From contig DAIDMG010000010.1 of the NCBI GenBank assembly GCA_027449105.1, positions 1 to 41,005 on the forward strand: a DNA stretch of 41,005 bases, given 5' to 3'. Source of the stretch: Acidiphilium sp. GTDB taxonomy: Bacteria > Pseudomonadota > Alphaproteobacteria > Acetobacterales > Acetobacteraceae. The notes below the pieces were generated by a model. It saw only the letters and a list, made by a program, of their open reading frames with translations, searched no databases and was not told the DNA's origin. The translations under genes and the position numbers were made by a program. This document shows positions 1 through 9,087 of the stretch, in pieces; the first letter of the stretch is position 1, and the number at the start of each line of letters is the position of its first letter.

Positions 1-723
1 GCCTTGAATGTGACTCTCGCCGACATGCTGTACGGCGAGGTCGATCTTTATAAATCTCTACCGAACCGCATGAGTTATGCTCTTGGCGTTGGCCCGGCAG
101 CCCAAATTCAGGGCGTTATTCCCTACGCCCGCTTGGCCGTACAGCATCAATGGGGCAACAGCTCAATTGAGGTTGGCACATACGCCTTGATGGATCAACC
201 CTACCCAGCAGGGATGACTAACGGTCCAACAGACCAGTTTTTTGATATCGCGGCGGACTCGCAATTTCAGTACATCACCACACAGCAGGCTTTTTCACTG
301 CAGCTGAACTTTGTCCACGAGTCTCAGGACTGGAGGGCAAGTTATCCAATTGGCGCTGCCGGCAATCCGGCTGACACGCTCGATACATTCACCATTACGG
401 CTTCCGAGCTTCTGTTTCAGCACTACGGAATCACCGAATCATTCAACACGATTTATGGAAATGCTGATCCCGTCCTGTACGCTTCCAGCCCGGTCAGCGG
501 CAATGCCAACGGCAAGCCCAACACCAATAGCTGGACTACGGAACTCGACTATTACCCGTTCAATAACGGCGGGCCGGCGTGGTTGCCCTGGTTGAACGCT
601 AAACTGTTCGTTGAAAATACTTTCTATCCTGTCTTCAACGGCTTAGCACAAAATTACGACGGGTTCGACCGCAACGCGGCTGCAAACGACACCTTGTTTG
701 CAGGGATCTGGCTTGCATTCTAG
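1..723 (+). CDS. Outer-membrane beta-barrel protein, C-terminal part (5' end outside window)
   Basis: The reading frame is open from the first base and stops at 721-723, so only the last 240 or so residues are present. The protein has alternating polar and hydrophobic short segments rich in Tyr, Phe, Trp, Asn and Gly. It ends Leu-Ala-Phe, and a terminal Phe is the usual recognition signal for barrel insertion by the BAM complex. The stretch NYDGFDRNAAANDTLF close to the end resembles barrels that are often annotated as 'cytochrome c-like' surface proteins, but no CxxCH haem motif is visible in this part. An outer-membrane location is well supported by composition and the terminal Phe; substrate and function are not known. 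The TTG at position 4 is not a credible start because the frame continues upstream. Confidence 0.6.
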   Translation, partial: ALNVTLADMLYGEVDLYKSLPNRMSYALGVGPAAQIQGVIPYARLAVQHQWGNSSIEVGTYALMDQPYPAGMTNGPTDQFFDIAADSQFQYITTQQAFSLQLNFVHESQDWRASYPIGAAGNPADTLDTFTITASELLFQHYGITESFNTIYGNADPVLYASSPVSGNANGKPNTNSWTTELDYYPFNNGGPAWLPWLNAKLFVENTFYPVFNGLAQNYDGFDRNAAANDTLFAGIWLAF

Positions 724-1043
724 CATCATACGACACCACCAGAGCGAGGCGTTTCCGATGAAATGGGACATCGTCCCGAGCAGGAGGCGCCTCCCTGTTG
801 GCATTACCCAAGAACGGAGTCCACTCGGATGGTGGACTGACATCACATCAACGCACGGCAACGAAAATGACGCATCTGCGATGATCTCGTCGATTGCCGG
901 AAGATCTGATTCGACCATGCTCTATGATCTGCCGGGAAACACGTGTTTTCCAAAGGCGCATTCGTATATCGGCTTGTTCCATGCAATACGAGCCTGTCTT
1001 TTTGGTGCGGTGGGGGATAACGGGAAAAGAGAACCAGGTAACG
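724..1043. other. Convergent intergenic region, no gene seen
   Basis: This lies between the stop of the barrel gene and the stop of the htrA-like gene on the other strand. Open frames across it (for example one from about 698 to 1093) have no recognisable composition or ribosome site. It holds a perfect 12-bp palindrome at 783-794 and a 7-bp hairpin at 818-838. Confidence 0.5.
818..838. terminator. Possible terminator hairpin between convergent genes
   Basis: AGTCCAC at 818-824 pairs perfectly with GTGGACT at 832-838 around a 7-nt loop. It sits about 95 nt after the barrel-gene stop. No T-run follows on either strand, so intrinsic termination is only a possibility. Confidence 0.25.
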
Positions 1044-2597
1044 CTAATCTGATCGCTTTAATCCGTGCGGAAATGGCACCGCCACGAAGATAATTTGGTT
1101 GTCATGCATAATCCTTAATGCGACAGCTGCCGTGCCACTGGATTTGGCTTTGCGGATATCATTTTCCACCTGAGATACGCGCATAACAACGCTGCTGTCC
1201 ACCCCGAGAATGATGTCCCCGGGCTGAATTCCCGCTTTTTCTGCGGGTGAATGCGGCGTGACCGCCGCAACCAAGACACCGCTTATCGCACTTGAAATAC
1301 CGAGCTTTTGTCGAGAATACGGATTCAAACGCGACAATGTTAATCCCAGCGCCGCTTTCCGAGGCGGGGTGTTCGCCGACGTGCTCGTATTCTGGAAAAC
1401 AGAATTCATATTCTTCGGCATTTTTCCGATGATCACGGGCGCGTGTTCAGTCCTCGCGTTGCGGATATAGGTAAAGGGAAGTTTTTCTCCTGGTTTAGCT
1501 TCCGAAATTATCCAGGAAAGGTCGTTGACCGACGTAACAAGAGTATTTCCAACCCGAATGATAACATCGCCCGCTTTGAGGCCGGCATGAGACGCAGGCG
1601 ATTTTGGGGCCACCATGGCAACTAGAGCACCATAAGCACGGCCACCCGATGTTTTGAGGTCAAGTGCCTGCGCCATTGCTGGAGAAACCTGTTGTACTTC
1701 GACACCGATGAAACCGTGAACCACATGGCCAAACCTAATGAGCTCCCGTGTGATGCGGTTCACGGTATTGGACGGAATTGCGAAGCCGATCCCATCCGAT
1801 CCTCCGGACGGGCTCAGAATTGCCGTGTCAACCCCTATCACTTCACCTTGCTCGTTGAGTAAAGGCCCACCCGAGTTACCCTTATTTATGGGCGCGTCAG
1901 TTTGAATAAAGCGATCATGTTCACCATCGCCGATATAACGACCCAATGCAGAAACAATACCCGCGGTAGCACTTTCGGCCAGACCGAACGGATTCCCGAT
2001 CGCGACCACCCATTGCCCCGGATGAACGTGTCGGGAATTTCCCAGCTTAAGAAAGGGAAAGGGCCTTCTCCGGGTCACTTTGAGGACTGCGAGATCCGTG
2101 TATGGATCAGTACCCACAATCCTGGCCCCGAGTTTCTGACCGTCATCTAGGCGGACGTACACAGTACGTGCGTGCTTAACGACATGATCGTTCGTGACGA
2201 TGTAGCCTTTCGGGCTGATGAAAAAACCTGACCCCAAAACTTTCGTGGGAACTTCGCGCGGCGGTGGCGACACATGGAAGGGAAATGGAACCGGGAATGG
2301 AAGGCCAAAGAAGAACGGCTGGGAACCATCGCCTACCTTGTACCCGATGCGTTGGACCTTGAGATGCACAATGACAGAGACTACTGCACGTTTTGCATCC
2401 CGGACCAACGGCGTAAAGCTCGGAATGGGCTTAAAGTTCTGCTCTACCCGCTTCGTAAGATCAAGGGGCGCTCCGTGAGCGGCTGTATCGTAGGGAGAGA
2501 CTAAGACCACAGCCGCGGTAACAGCGATGACCGCACCAGCCACAACCACGGCAAGAGCAGCTTTCCGGGGCCTGATTCTATCCAGCCAACCACGCAT
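1044..2597 (-). CDS. degP: HtrA/DegP-family periplasmic serine protease (Do-like)
   Basis: An envelope protein-quality-control protease/chaperone of 517 aa. An N-terminal hydrophobic segment (about residues 12-33) is a signal or membrane anchor. The trypsin-like domain carries the triad His138 (TNDHVV), Asp168 (YTDLAV) and Ser242 (GNSGGP). Two PDZ domains follow, about residues 295-385 and 425-500, the standard DegP/DegQ layout. Before the catalytic domain, residues about 94-113 form a very Phe/Pro-rich LA-loop-like segment. The ATG at 2597 is preceded by AGAAGGAA with suitable spacing. The gene stands alone: about 600 bp of non-coding DNA separates it from the next minus-strand gene upstream. 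A perfect inverted repeat lies about 120 bp upstream of the start. Family assignment is secure; the choice among DegP, DegQ and DegS-like roles is not. Confidence 0.93.
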   Translation of the reverse strand: MRGWLDRIRPRKAALAVVVAGAVIAVTAAVVLVSPYDTAAHGAPLDLTKRVEQNFKPIPSFTPLVRDAKRAVVSVIVHLKVQRIGYKVGDGSQPFFFGLPFPVPFPFHVSPPPREVPTKVLGSGFFISPKGYIVTNDHVVKHARTVYVRLDDGQKLGARIVGTDPYTDLAVLKVTRRRPFPFLKLGNSRHVHPGQWVVAIGNPFGLAESATAGIVSALGRYIGDGEHDRFIQTDAPINKGNSGGPLLNEQGEVIGVDTAILSPSGGSDGIGFAIPSNTVNRITRELIRFGHVVHGFIGVEVQQVSPAMAQALDLKTSGGRAYGALVAMVAPKSPASHAGLKAGDVIIRVGNTLVTSVNDLSWIISEAKPGEKLPFTYIRNARTEHAPVIIGKMPKNMNSVFQNTSTSANTPPRKAALGLTLSRLNPYSRQKLGISSAISGVLVAAVTPHSPAEKAGIQPGDIILGVDSSVVMRVSQVENDIRKAKSSGTAAVALRIMHDNQIIFVAVPFPHGLKRSD

Positions 2598-3194
2598 ATG
2601 CCAATTCCTTCTGCCCCGATGTCTCTAAATAGTTACCCAGCCTTCTCAGGACTCCCAAAGGCCTGTGCGCGGATGTCGATATCGTTGGTAATGTGAACGA
2701 GTGAAGTCGAATGTTCGTGATCGGCGATCACAGTTTCTTGTTTAACGTATTTAACGCTCGTCGATGAGTTAGCCATCTGCGCATCCCTCAACGGGCGTTC
2801 GTGGCCGCGAATGAGATCTCAGGCAGGTGCCACACGATCTGACAAAAAGGTGAGTGGGCACTTTTCCCTGCGTTCCGTCACCAAAAAAAACGTCTCGATA
2901 ATCCCAGATCACCAGTTTTGATGGGAACGATGGGGTATGGATCATGCGGCCCTGGACACTGCTGCACAGCGAACAGCGGAACGATGCAGTCACGGATAAC
3001 GCATCCTACGATTGCGCGACCAGGGCGAGTCTCCCAACGCCCAAATTTCGGGCAGTTTGTGGCACGGGGCATAGCGGGAAAGTCAGTCGGTGATGATAGC
3101 ACACAACGCCGGATTCATACCGTCGTCATCAAGATCACCACGGTTGCCGCCTGAATGCTGAATGCATTGTCCTAGTCTCGTAGCCCTTCTTGCT
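2598..3194. other. Intergenic region upstream of the htrA-like gene
   Basis: Nearly 600 bp without a convincing gene. Short open frames on both strands lack family resemblance and good ribosome sites. It contains an inverted repeat at 2717-2731 and a short direct repeat TTTAACG at 2741-2747 and 2750-2756. Nothing else is recognised. Confidence 0.5.
2717..2731. promoter_or_regulatory. Perfect inverted repeat, possible operator of the htrA-like gene
   Basis: GTGATC-GGC-GATCAC is a perfect 6+3+6 palindrome, the size and symmetry of a dimeric repressor or activator site. It lies 120 bp upstream of the htrA-like start on the other strand. Two copies of TTTAACG spaced 9 bp apart follow at 2741 and 2750. 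No regulator gene is adjacent, so the binding protein is unknown. Confidence 0.35.
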
Positions 3195-4076
3195 CTAATG
3201 CTTTGGACGACGTGGGAAACGGCTAATCAGCGCCGAGCAATCCAACCGGCCGCCTCCCTTGCTCTGTATGTCAGCATAGAACTGATCGATCAGAGCGGTC
3301 GCAGGCAAACTAACATCGCTTGTCCTTGCCTGATCAAGACATATTCCCAGATCCTTTCGCATCCAGTCCACGGCAAAACCAAAATCAAACTTCCGACTGG
3401 CCATGGTTTGCCACCGATTCTCCATCTGCCAACTCTGCGCAGCGCCCTTCGAGATCGCTGCGATCACTTTGGAAATATCGAGTGCGTTGGCTTCTGCAAA
3501 ATGCAGAGCCTCGGACAAGCCTTCGATGATTCCCGCTACGCAGATCTGGTTCACCATCTTTGCCAGTTGTCCGCTTCCCGGCCCACCAACATAACTTGCG
3601 CTCGATGCAAAGCAGCCTATTGTTTCTTTCGTTCGATCGAAATCCGCTTCCACTCCGCCCACCATTACCGCCAGTCGCCCTGCCTCCGCGCCTGCCTGGC
3701 CGCCGGAAACGGGCGCATCCAGAAACCCGACATCCCGTTTAGCTGCCTCTGCGGAGAGCTCCCTTGCGACGCTTGCCGACGCCGTCGTGTGATCAACAAA
3801 AACGGCTCCTGACTTCATATGACGAAAGGCACCATTTGGTCCGATGGTAATCTCACGCAAGTCATCGTCATTGCCAACGCACGAAAACGCGATATCGCAT
3901 TGCTTTACAGCTTCTGCGGGGCTTGAGGCTGCTTTACCTCCGAACCTGGCAGCCCATGAATAAGCCTTTTCTCTTGTTCGGTTAAAGACGGTAACATCGT
4001 GGCCACCGCTCGTCACAAGATGCCCAGCCATTGGAAATCCCATGACCCCCAGTCCAATGAATGCCAGTTTCGCCAT
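3195..4076 (-). CDS. NAD(P)-dependent beta-hydroxyacid dehydrogenase (3-hydroxyisobutyrate dehydrogenase / tartronate semialdehyde reductase family)
   Basis: A 293-aa cytosolic oxidoreductase. The N-terminal Rossmann fold begins with GLGVMG (residues 8-13). The family substrate-binding motif DAPVSGG is at 120-126, and the catalytic lysine is Lys173 in GQLAKMVNQ. The alpha-helical C-terminal half follows as in GarR, MmsB and YihU relatives. I start it at the ATG ending at 4076, because the longer frame to 4103 adds nine residues ahead of the conserved MAKLAFIGLG. The exact substrate (3-hydroxyisobutyrate, tartronate semialdehyde or succinic semialdehyde) cannot be told from the sequence. No glyoxylate or valine catabolic gene is next to it. 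Confidence 0.9.
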   Translation of the reverse strand: MAKLAFIGLGVMGFPMAGHLVTSGGHDVTVFNRTREKAYSWAARFGGKAASSPAEAVKQCDIAFSCVGNDDDLREITIGPNGAFRHMKSGAVFVDHTTASASVARELSAEAAKRDVGFLDAPVSGGQAGAEAGRLAVMVGGVEADFDRTKETIGCFASSASYVGGPGSGQLAKMVNQICVAGIIEGLSEALHFAEANALDISKVIAAISKGAAQSWQMENRWQTMASRKFDFGFAVDWMRKDLGICLDQARTSDVSLPATALIDQFYADIQSKGGGRLDCSALISRFPRRPKH

Positions 4077-4192
4077 GCTACTTACCCTACAGTTCGTGGC
4101 CACGATTTGCTACACGTTCCTCGCCGACGGCACGATTGCCTCCCGAGGATGATTAACATCGGGTTTGCTTTTCACTGTCGCTGAGACCTATT

Positions 4193-4635
4193 ATGTCTCA
4201 GGCCAAGCTCTCCCCAACGGGGCGGCTTCTCCCCGCACGTAGCCATCGCGTGCGATGTGCAGTTCGCGTCTGCCTTGCCTTAGCTGTTCTCGAGCTGGCG
4301 ACCCGATCCATTGTGCTGCCGCAGCGTCGCAATCGTAGATCAATTACGCCACACTCTGCGGAGGATGACCAGCTGCATCTCGGTCGCCTGTCCAAGGCCG
4401 TAAAGACCTCGCTCGTCAACAGGCTTTTTTGACCGTCGGAAAACCGCATGCCGCCCCGACTTGTGTTCCACGACTTATGCAGCGCAGCGCTCCGTCCAGG
4501 CGCTACGGCATCCACATGCGCCGAAAAAGCGTCATCGTCAGGGAAGCCGGAAAGGAAGGGCATTAAAGGCATTCAGGGACGGTACCCAGCATGCATACGA
4601 AAGCCATAGATCTACCCGCTCGTATGTAATAATTA
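4193..4635 (+). pseudogene. Probable decayed IS481-type transposase
   Basis: No intact gene lies here, but fragments match IS481-family transposases in the right order. AKLSPTGR sits right after an ATG at 4193, where the family has ARLTPxGR. LATRS follows near 4296, where the family has the LADRSSRPHR region. Near 4565 KAFRD-like coding matches the NGSCYxxxAFRDA segment, and HTKAIDLPAR near 4595 matches HIRTKPYTPRT. Reading frames change between blocks and about 80 residues would be missing from the middle. Similarity is by eye and weak, so this could be coincidence. An intact-looking IS481-family end occurs at the right edge of the same window. Confidence 0.35.
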
Positions 4636-4655
4636 CAGTGTGCTCGTGTCCTGTC

Positions 4656-5885
4656 CTAAGGTTGGCCACCGCGACGGCCGGCGGTTGCTGCCAACCTTAG
4701 TCGCAGCGCATTGAGCTTGATGAAGCCGGCTGCATCCTGCTGATTATACGCTCCCTCATCGTCTTCGAACGTCACCATACGCGTCGAATAGAGCGAGTTT
4801 GGACTCTCCCGCCCGACAACGATTACATTGCCCTTGTATAGTTTAAGTCGCACCCGGCCGCTGACAGAGTGTTGACTCGTATCGATCAGGGCCTGCAGCA
4901 TTCGTCGTTCGGGCGAAAACCAGAACCCGTTATAGATCAGTTCTGCATAACGTGGCATCAGGCTGTCTTTCAGATGTGCCGCCTCCCGATCCAGGGTGAT
5001 GCTCTCGATCGCACGATGCGCCGCAAGCAGGATAGTGCCTCCGGGCGTTTCGTACACACCTCGTGATTTCATGCCGACAAAGCGGTTTTCCACTAAATCT
5101 AGTCGACCGATCCCATTGGCCCGGCCTAAGGCGTTCAGACCTGTCAGCAATTCAGAAGCCGACATCCCGGTGCCATTCAGGGCAACGGGATCACCGGAGA
5201 AAAAGTCGATGGCGATCTCTGTCGCAATATCGGGAGCCGCCTCCGGGCTGATGGTTCTTTGATAGACGGTCTCGTCAGGCTCCAGCGCGGGGTCTTCCAG
5301 AATCTTTCCCTCTGACGATGAGTGCAGCAAATTCGCATCAACGGAGAATGGGGCTTCGCCGCGCTTGTCCTTCGCGATCGGAATCTGATGCGCCTCGGCA
5401 AATTCAAGAAGCTTCGTACGGCTCGTGAGATTCCACTCACGCCACGGCGCAATCACCCGCACGTCGGGCTTCAACGCGTAATAGGCCAGTTCAAAACGCA
5501 CCTGATCGTTGCCCTTCCCGGTCGCACCGTGCGCCACTGCATCAGCGCCAACCTCTTCCGCGATCTCGATTTGCCGCTGCGCGATTAAGGGACGAGCGAT
5601 CGATGTCCCTAACAGGTATTGGCCCTCGTAGAGCGCATTGGCGCGGAACATGGGAAACACAAAGTCGCGGGTGAATACCTCGCGTAAATCCTCGACAAAG
5701 ATTTCCTTCACGCCGAACATTTCAGCCTTCCGCCGGGCGGGTTCCAACTCCTCTCCTTGGCCGAGATCAGCGGTGAACGTCACGACCTCAGCAGCATACT
5801 CGCTTTGCAACCACCGGAGAATAACACTGGTGTCCAGACCACCCGAATAGGCCAAGACCACTTTTTTCACACTTTTGTCAGCCAT
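4656..5885 (-). CDS. argG: Argininosuccinate synthase
   Basis: Catalyses ATP-dependent condensation of citrulline and aspartate to argininosuccinate, the penultimate step of arginine synthesis. The 409-aa protein has the type-specific ATP loop AYSGGLDTS at residues 12-20 and the [14 protein letters not shown] block of the family, and full family length. The ATG ending at 5885 is chosen over the GTG one codon upstream because GAGGAG lies 8 nt before it. argH is not adjacent. The gene is divergent from the archease-RtcB pair across a 301-bp spacer that may hold both promoters. Confidence 0.97.
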   Translation of the reverse strand: MADKSVKKVVLAYSGGLDTSVILRWLQSEYAAEVVTFTADLGQGEELEPARRKAEMFGVKEIFVEDLREVFTRDFVFPMFRANALYEGQYLLGTSIARPLIAQRQIEIAEEVGADAVAHGATGKGNDQVRFELAYYALKPDVRVIAPWREWNLTSRTKLLEFAEAHQIPIAKDKRGEAPFSVDANLLHSSSEGKILEDPALEPDETVYQRTISPEAAPDIATEIAIDFFSGDPVALNGTGMSASELLTGLNALGRANGIGRLDLVENRFVGMKSRGVYETPGGTILLAAHRAIESITLDREAAHLKDSLMPRYAELIYNGFWFSPERRMLQALIDTSQHSVSGRVRLKLYKGNVIVVGRESPNSLYSTRMVTFEDDEGAYNQQDAAGFIKLNALRLRLAATAGRRGGQP

Positions 5886-6010
5886 CACGGCAACTCCTCT
5901 TCCCGCCGCGACCTATCAGCCAAGCGTGACCTTGCCAAGCCGTCGCGCCAGAAGGGAAGCGCCTGGTCATGGGAAATGTGCCCTAAGTCCGTTCCATATT
6001 TTGCGTAAGG

Positions 6011-6021
6011 GGCAATGTGCC
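6011..6021. promoter_or_regulatory. Short inverted repeat with a repeated half-motif between argG and archease
   Basis: GGCA-ATG-TGCC at 6011-6021 is a small inverted repeat. Its sequence AATGTGCC (6014-6021) recurs in direct orientation at 5975-5982, 39 bp away. Both lie in the divergent spacer between argG and the archease gene, so they could bind a regulator of either. I recognise no known arginine operator or sigma-54 promoter here. Confidence 0.2.
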
Positions 6022-6186
6022 TTTCCCGTCGCTGGCCGCTACAGAAACTTGAGGCCGGCAAACCAGGCTTTAACCGAAAGAATCCTAAAACCTCCTCGTT
6101 GCGCTGGATCAAAGACGAGCGCGCGAGATTCCTTGCAACTTGTAATGACAATAATGCTGCCCTGCCAACCTCACGAAGGACGACAT

Positions 6187-6624
6187 GTGGTAAAAGTGCA
6201 GCCGATCAAACCACGCGCCGAGTTGTTTGCTCACGGTGCCGATATTGGTGTCCGGGGACTTGGACCGTCGCGCGCCACCGCGTTCGAACAGGCGGGCCTA
6301 GCCCTCATGATGGCTGTGACTGAGCCCTCTCGAGTAGCCCCCCAGACCGCAGTCGAAATCCAGTGCGAAGCACCAAATGATGCCATTTTGCTTATGGATT
6401 GGCTCAACGCGTTGATCTACGAAATGAGCGTCCGCCAATTTCTGTTCGGTCGCTTTGCCGTCGTCATCAATGGCGAGCGACTGGTTGGGCAGGCATGGGG
6501 TGAACCCGTCAATCGGTCAAGGCACACGCCCGCGGTCGAACCGAAGGGCGCAACACTCACATTACTCAAGGTCGAAACTCGCAGGGATGGGACTTGGGTT
6601 GCCCAATGCGTTGTTGACGTCTGA
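6187..6624 (+). CDS. Archease, RtcB activator
   Basis: Archease promotes guanylylation and multiple turnover of the RNA ligase RtcB. This 145-aa protein has the family length, the opening FAHGADIGVRG (equivalent to FEHTADIGI in relatives) and the closing beta-strand region rich in Val and Leu. I place the start at GTG 6187, because GAAGGA lies 6 nt upstream and the family homology begins about there. The frame is open for 104 codons further upstream, but that stretch has no family similarity. It ends 15 bp before rtcB, so the pair should be one operon. The first acidic residue expected in the HTADI motif is present as Asp in HGADI. Confidence 0.85.
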   Translation: MVKVQPIKPRAELFAHGADIGVRGLGPSRATAFEQAGLALMMAVTEPSRVAPQTAVEIQCEAPNDAILLMDWLNALIYEMSVRQFLFGRFAVVINGERLVGQAWGEPVNRSRHTPAVEPKGATLTLLKVETRRDGTWVAQCVVDV

Positions 6625-6639
6625 AGCAGGAGAAACTGT

Positions 6640-8070
6640 ATGGATCTGTCACAGCTCAAGCAGGTCTCGACGTGCGAATGGCGGCACGAACCAGAAGGTG
6701 CGATGCGCGTTCCCGTCGTGCTTTATGGCAGCCAAACCATCATCAGCGAGATGGACGACAAGGTCTTAGAGCAAATCAACAATGTCGCGTCGCTGCCCGG
6801 AATCGTCGATGCTGCCTACACAATGCCGGATGCACATTGGGGATATGGCTTTCCGATCGGCGGAGTAGCCGCATTCGACCCAGAGGAAGGAGGCATCGTC
6901 TCTGCGGGTGGCGTTGGCTTCGACATTTCCTGCGGCGTCCGCACGCTGCTGACCGGGATCAGGTCTCTGGAATTGCGCCATTGCCAAGAAAGCCTCGCCG
7001 ACAGTCTGTTCCGCGCTATTCCGGCAGGGGTTGGCAGCAAGGGGGCGATCGCTCTCGACTCGACTGAGATGGACCACATGCTTCTTTCCGGGGCACGATG
7101 GGCTGTAGAGCGAGGCTATGGTGATCCTGAAGACCTTGAACACATTGAGGAAAGTGGACAAATGCCAGGTGCATTGCCGGTTGCCGTATCCGAACGTGCG
7201 CGCCTACGACAACGCCAGGAAATGGGTACGCTTGGATCGGGAAACCATTATCTCGAAGTCCAAGAAGTCAGCACAGTTTTCGACAACACGACGGCCGCCA
7301 CCTTCGGCCTCGCAGAAGGTAACATCGTCATCAGCATCCACTGCGGTTCGCGCGGTCTCGGCCATCAGATAGGCACGGATTTCCTGCGTGAGATGGCATT
7401 AGCGGCGCCGGGTCAGGGCATTCACCTTCCCGATCTCGAACTAGCTTGTGCGCCAATCCGATCCGCACTGGGTGAACGCTATCTTGGCGCTATGCGGGCA
7501 GGAATCAATTGCGCCTTGGCTAACCGCCAAATCATCACGCATCTGGTCCGTCGTGTCTTTGCACATTTTTTTCCGGGCGCGGAACTGACGACATTATTCG
7601 ACGTGTCGCACAACACCTGTAAGGAGGAGGATCATGACGTCGCAGGCCATCGACGGCGACTCTTCGTTCACCGCAAGGGAGCAACACGAGCATTTGGTGC
7701 CGGCCATCCCAATCTGCCAGGAACGTTCGCCGCAACAGGTCAGCCGGTATTCATCGGCGGTAGCATGGGGACGACGTCAGCGATCATGGTTGGCGCAGCG
7801 ACACGCCCCGAGCACGCATTCGCTTCGTCGTGTCATGGGGCAGGTCGGCAATTGAGCCGCCACCAAGCACTCAAACATTGGCAGGGCAGGAAGGTCGTTG
7901 ACGAACTGCGGAAGCGTGGAATTATCATCAAAAGTCCATCCATGCGTGGTGTCGCCGAAGAAGCGCCTGGCGCATACAAAAATAGCGCGGCAGTCGTCGA
8001 TGCCGCCCACCAGGCTGGGCTTTCTCGCAAGGTCGCCAGCCTCCAACCGCTAATCTGCATCAAGGGGTAA
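6640..8070 (+). CDS. rtcB: tRNA-splicing / RNA-repair ligase RtcB
   Basis: RtcB joins RNA 2',3'-cyclic phosphate or 3'-phosphate ends to 5'-OH ends using GTP and Mn2+. The 476-aa protein shows all hallmark blocks. These are GVGFDISCG with Asp95 and Cys98, GSGNHYLE with His203, SIHCGSRGLG with His234, and DVSHNTCKEE with His324. GGSMGTTS and SCHGAGRQLSRHQA complete the set, the latter with the guanylate-accepting His399. An AGGAG lies just upstream of the ATG. It follows the archease gene in one transcription unit. No rtcR or sigma-54 promoter and no rtcA cyclase gene are seen nearby, so this is the archease-RtcB arrangement rather than the E. coli rtcBA arrangement. Confidence 0.96.
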   Translation: MDLSQLKQVSTCEWRHEPEGAMRVPVVLYGSQTIISEMDDKVLEQINNVASLPGIVDAAYTMPDAHWGYGFPIGGVAAFDPEEGGIVSAGGVGFDISCGVRTLLTGIRSLELRHCQESLADSLFRAIPAGVGSKGAIALDSTEMDHMLLSGARWAVERGYGDPEDLEHIEESGQMPGALPVAVSERARLRQRQEMGTLGSGNHYLEVQEVSTVFDNTTAATFGLAEGNIVISIHCGSRGLGHQIGTDFLREMALAAPGQGIHLPDLELACAPIRSALGERYLGAMRAGINCALANRQIITHLVRRVFAHFFPGAELTTLFDVSHNTCKEEDHDVAGHRRRLFVHRKGATRAFGAGHPNLPGTFAATGQPVFIGGSMGTTSAIMVGAATRPEHAFASSCHGAGRQLSRHQALKHWQGRKVVDELRKRGIIIKSPSMRGVAEEAPGAYKNSAAVVDAAHQAGLSRKVASLQPLICIKG

Positions 8071-8317
8071 CAAGAGGCATTATTGCACGCGCTTTTACGA
8101 GTTTGTGGCTTTCATTATTGACACTATCGACGTACCATAAGAGCAAAAGAGCAAAGACGCCACATGAAGCAGATCAATCGGCTTTTGCCATTATTCACTA
8201 TCATAGCACGATGCAGCCAAGACATTGATCGTTGAGTTCTCGGATCCGAGACTGCTAATATTTCGGTCACAATGACGAGCTTGGGCTATCCGCCGAGCAC
8301 TGTGGGAATGGTAATAT

Positions 8318-8431
8318 TTAGCACCGCATGACCCGGTGCGCGACAAGTCCCGCCTCCTTCAGGCCGAGGAGGATGTCAAGCCGAAGACAATTTGCCACCG
8401 GCGGGAACTTTTCGTTGGCCATGAAGATCAT
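8318..8431 (-). CDS. Tiny ORF coupled to the hydrolase gene (37 codons), unknown
   Basis: Its ATG (ending at 8431) overlaps the TGA of the hydrolase gene as ATGA, the usual arrangement of translational coupling. It encodes 37 residues, starting MIFMANEKF and ending HRVMRC, then TAA. A second ATG lies at codon 4. It could be a genuine small protein, or the remnant of a longer second gene of the operon. I recognise no family. The overlap is the only evidence that it is translated. Confidence 0.3.
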   Translation of the reverse strand: MIFMANEKFPPVANCLRLDILLGLKEAGLVAHRVMRC

Positions 8432-9087
8432 ATCTTTGTGTATACCAGATGCGTTACGAGCCAATCGCGCGCGAGGTGAACAACTTGTTCAAGCGCTCCC
8501 AGCTCTTCGAACAAGTGGGTCGCCCCTGGCACTACGACGAGCCCTTTCGTGCAACGCAGCTTACCGAGCGCCAGGCGATTGAGCTCAAGAACTTGGGTGT
8601 CTTTTTCGCCGACAATCAGCAACGTTGGCGCCTTTACTTGTGTAAGCGCCTGGCCTGCAAGATCAGGGCGGCCGCCTCTCGACACGATCGCTGCAATCTC
8701 CCACGCCCCGGACGCCGCCGCAACCAACGTTGCCGCCGCGCCGGTGCTGGCACCGAAATAGCCCACCGGTAACGTAGCAGTATCCGGATGCCGCTTGATC
8801 CAGCCGGTTGCATCAAGAAGTCGTTCGCCGAGCAGTGGAATGTCGAAAATATTGGCGCGATCCTGCGCTTCTTTCTCCGTTAACAAATCAAATAACAGTG
8901 TAGCGATCCCTACTTTATGCAACGCTTCTGCAACCAACTTGTTGCGCGGGCTGTGACGACTACTACCGCTGCCATGAGCAAAGAGAACTATTCCCGAGAC
9001 TTTTGTCGGCACGCGGAGAATTCCCTCGAGACCCAACGGATCCATAGTGATTTTGTGAATCCTATTATATGGTGTTCGGTCACTCAT
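8428..9087 (-). CDS. Alpha/beta hydrolase, dienelactone-hydrolase-like
   Basis: A 219-aa serine hydrolase of the alpha/beta fold. The nucleophile elbow is GASTG (Ser114), and the probable acid and base are Asp163 in GEKDTQV and His191 in GATHLF. An oxyanion region FAHGSGSSR is near residues 36-44. No signal peptide is seen, so it should act in the cytosol. The start is well supported by GGAGGT 8 nt before the ATG. A near-consensus FNR/FixK site lies about 55 bp upstream, suggesting induction at low oxygen. Close relatives often accompany phosphoribosyltransferase genes in such regulons; only a 37-codon ORF follows here. The natural substrate is unknown. Confidence 0.85.
   Translation of the reverse strand: MSDRTPYNRIHKITMDPLGLEGILRVPTKVSGIVLFAHGSGSSRHSPRNKLVAEALHKVGIATLLFDLLTEKEAQDRANIFDIPLLGERLLDATGWIKRHPDTATLPVGYFGASTGAAATLVAAASGAWEIAAIVSRGGRPDLAGQALTQVKAPTLLIVGEKDTQVLELNRLALGKLRCTKGLVVVPGATHLFEELGALEQVVHLARDWLVTHLVYTKI

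Noticed and set aside
698-1093. 131-codon plus-strand open frame between the barrel gene and htrA
   Set aside because: It overlaps both neighbours' ends, has no family character and no convincing ribosome site.
4193-4640. tmRNA, RNase P RNA, 6S or SRP RNA in the gap before argG
   Set aside because: I looked for the conserved core motifs of each (tag codons, GAGGAAAGTC, GGAAGGAAGCAGCC and similar) on both strands and found none.
5875-6186. Upstream extension of the archease frame by 104 codons
   Set aside because: The extension has no family similarity, and a good ribosome site sits right before GTG 6187.
6100-6186. Sigma-54 promoter for archease-rtcB
   Set aside because: A TTGCA is present near 6132, but the required GG element about 10 bp upstream is missing.
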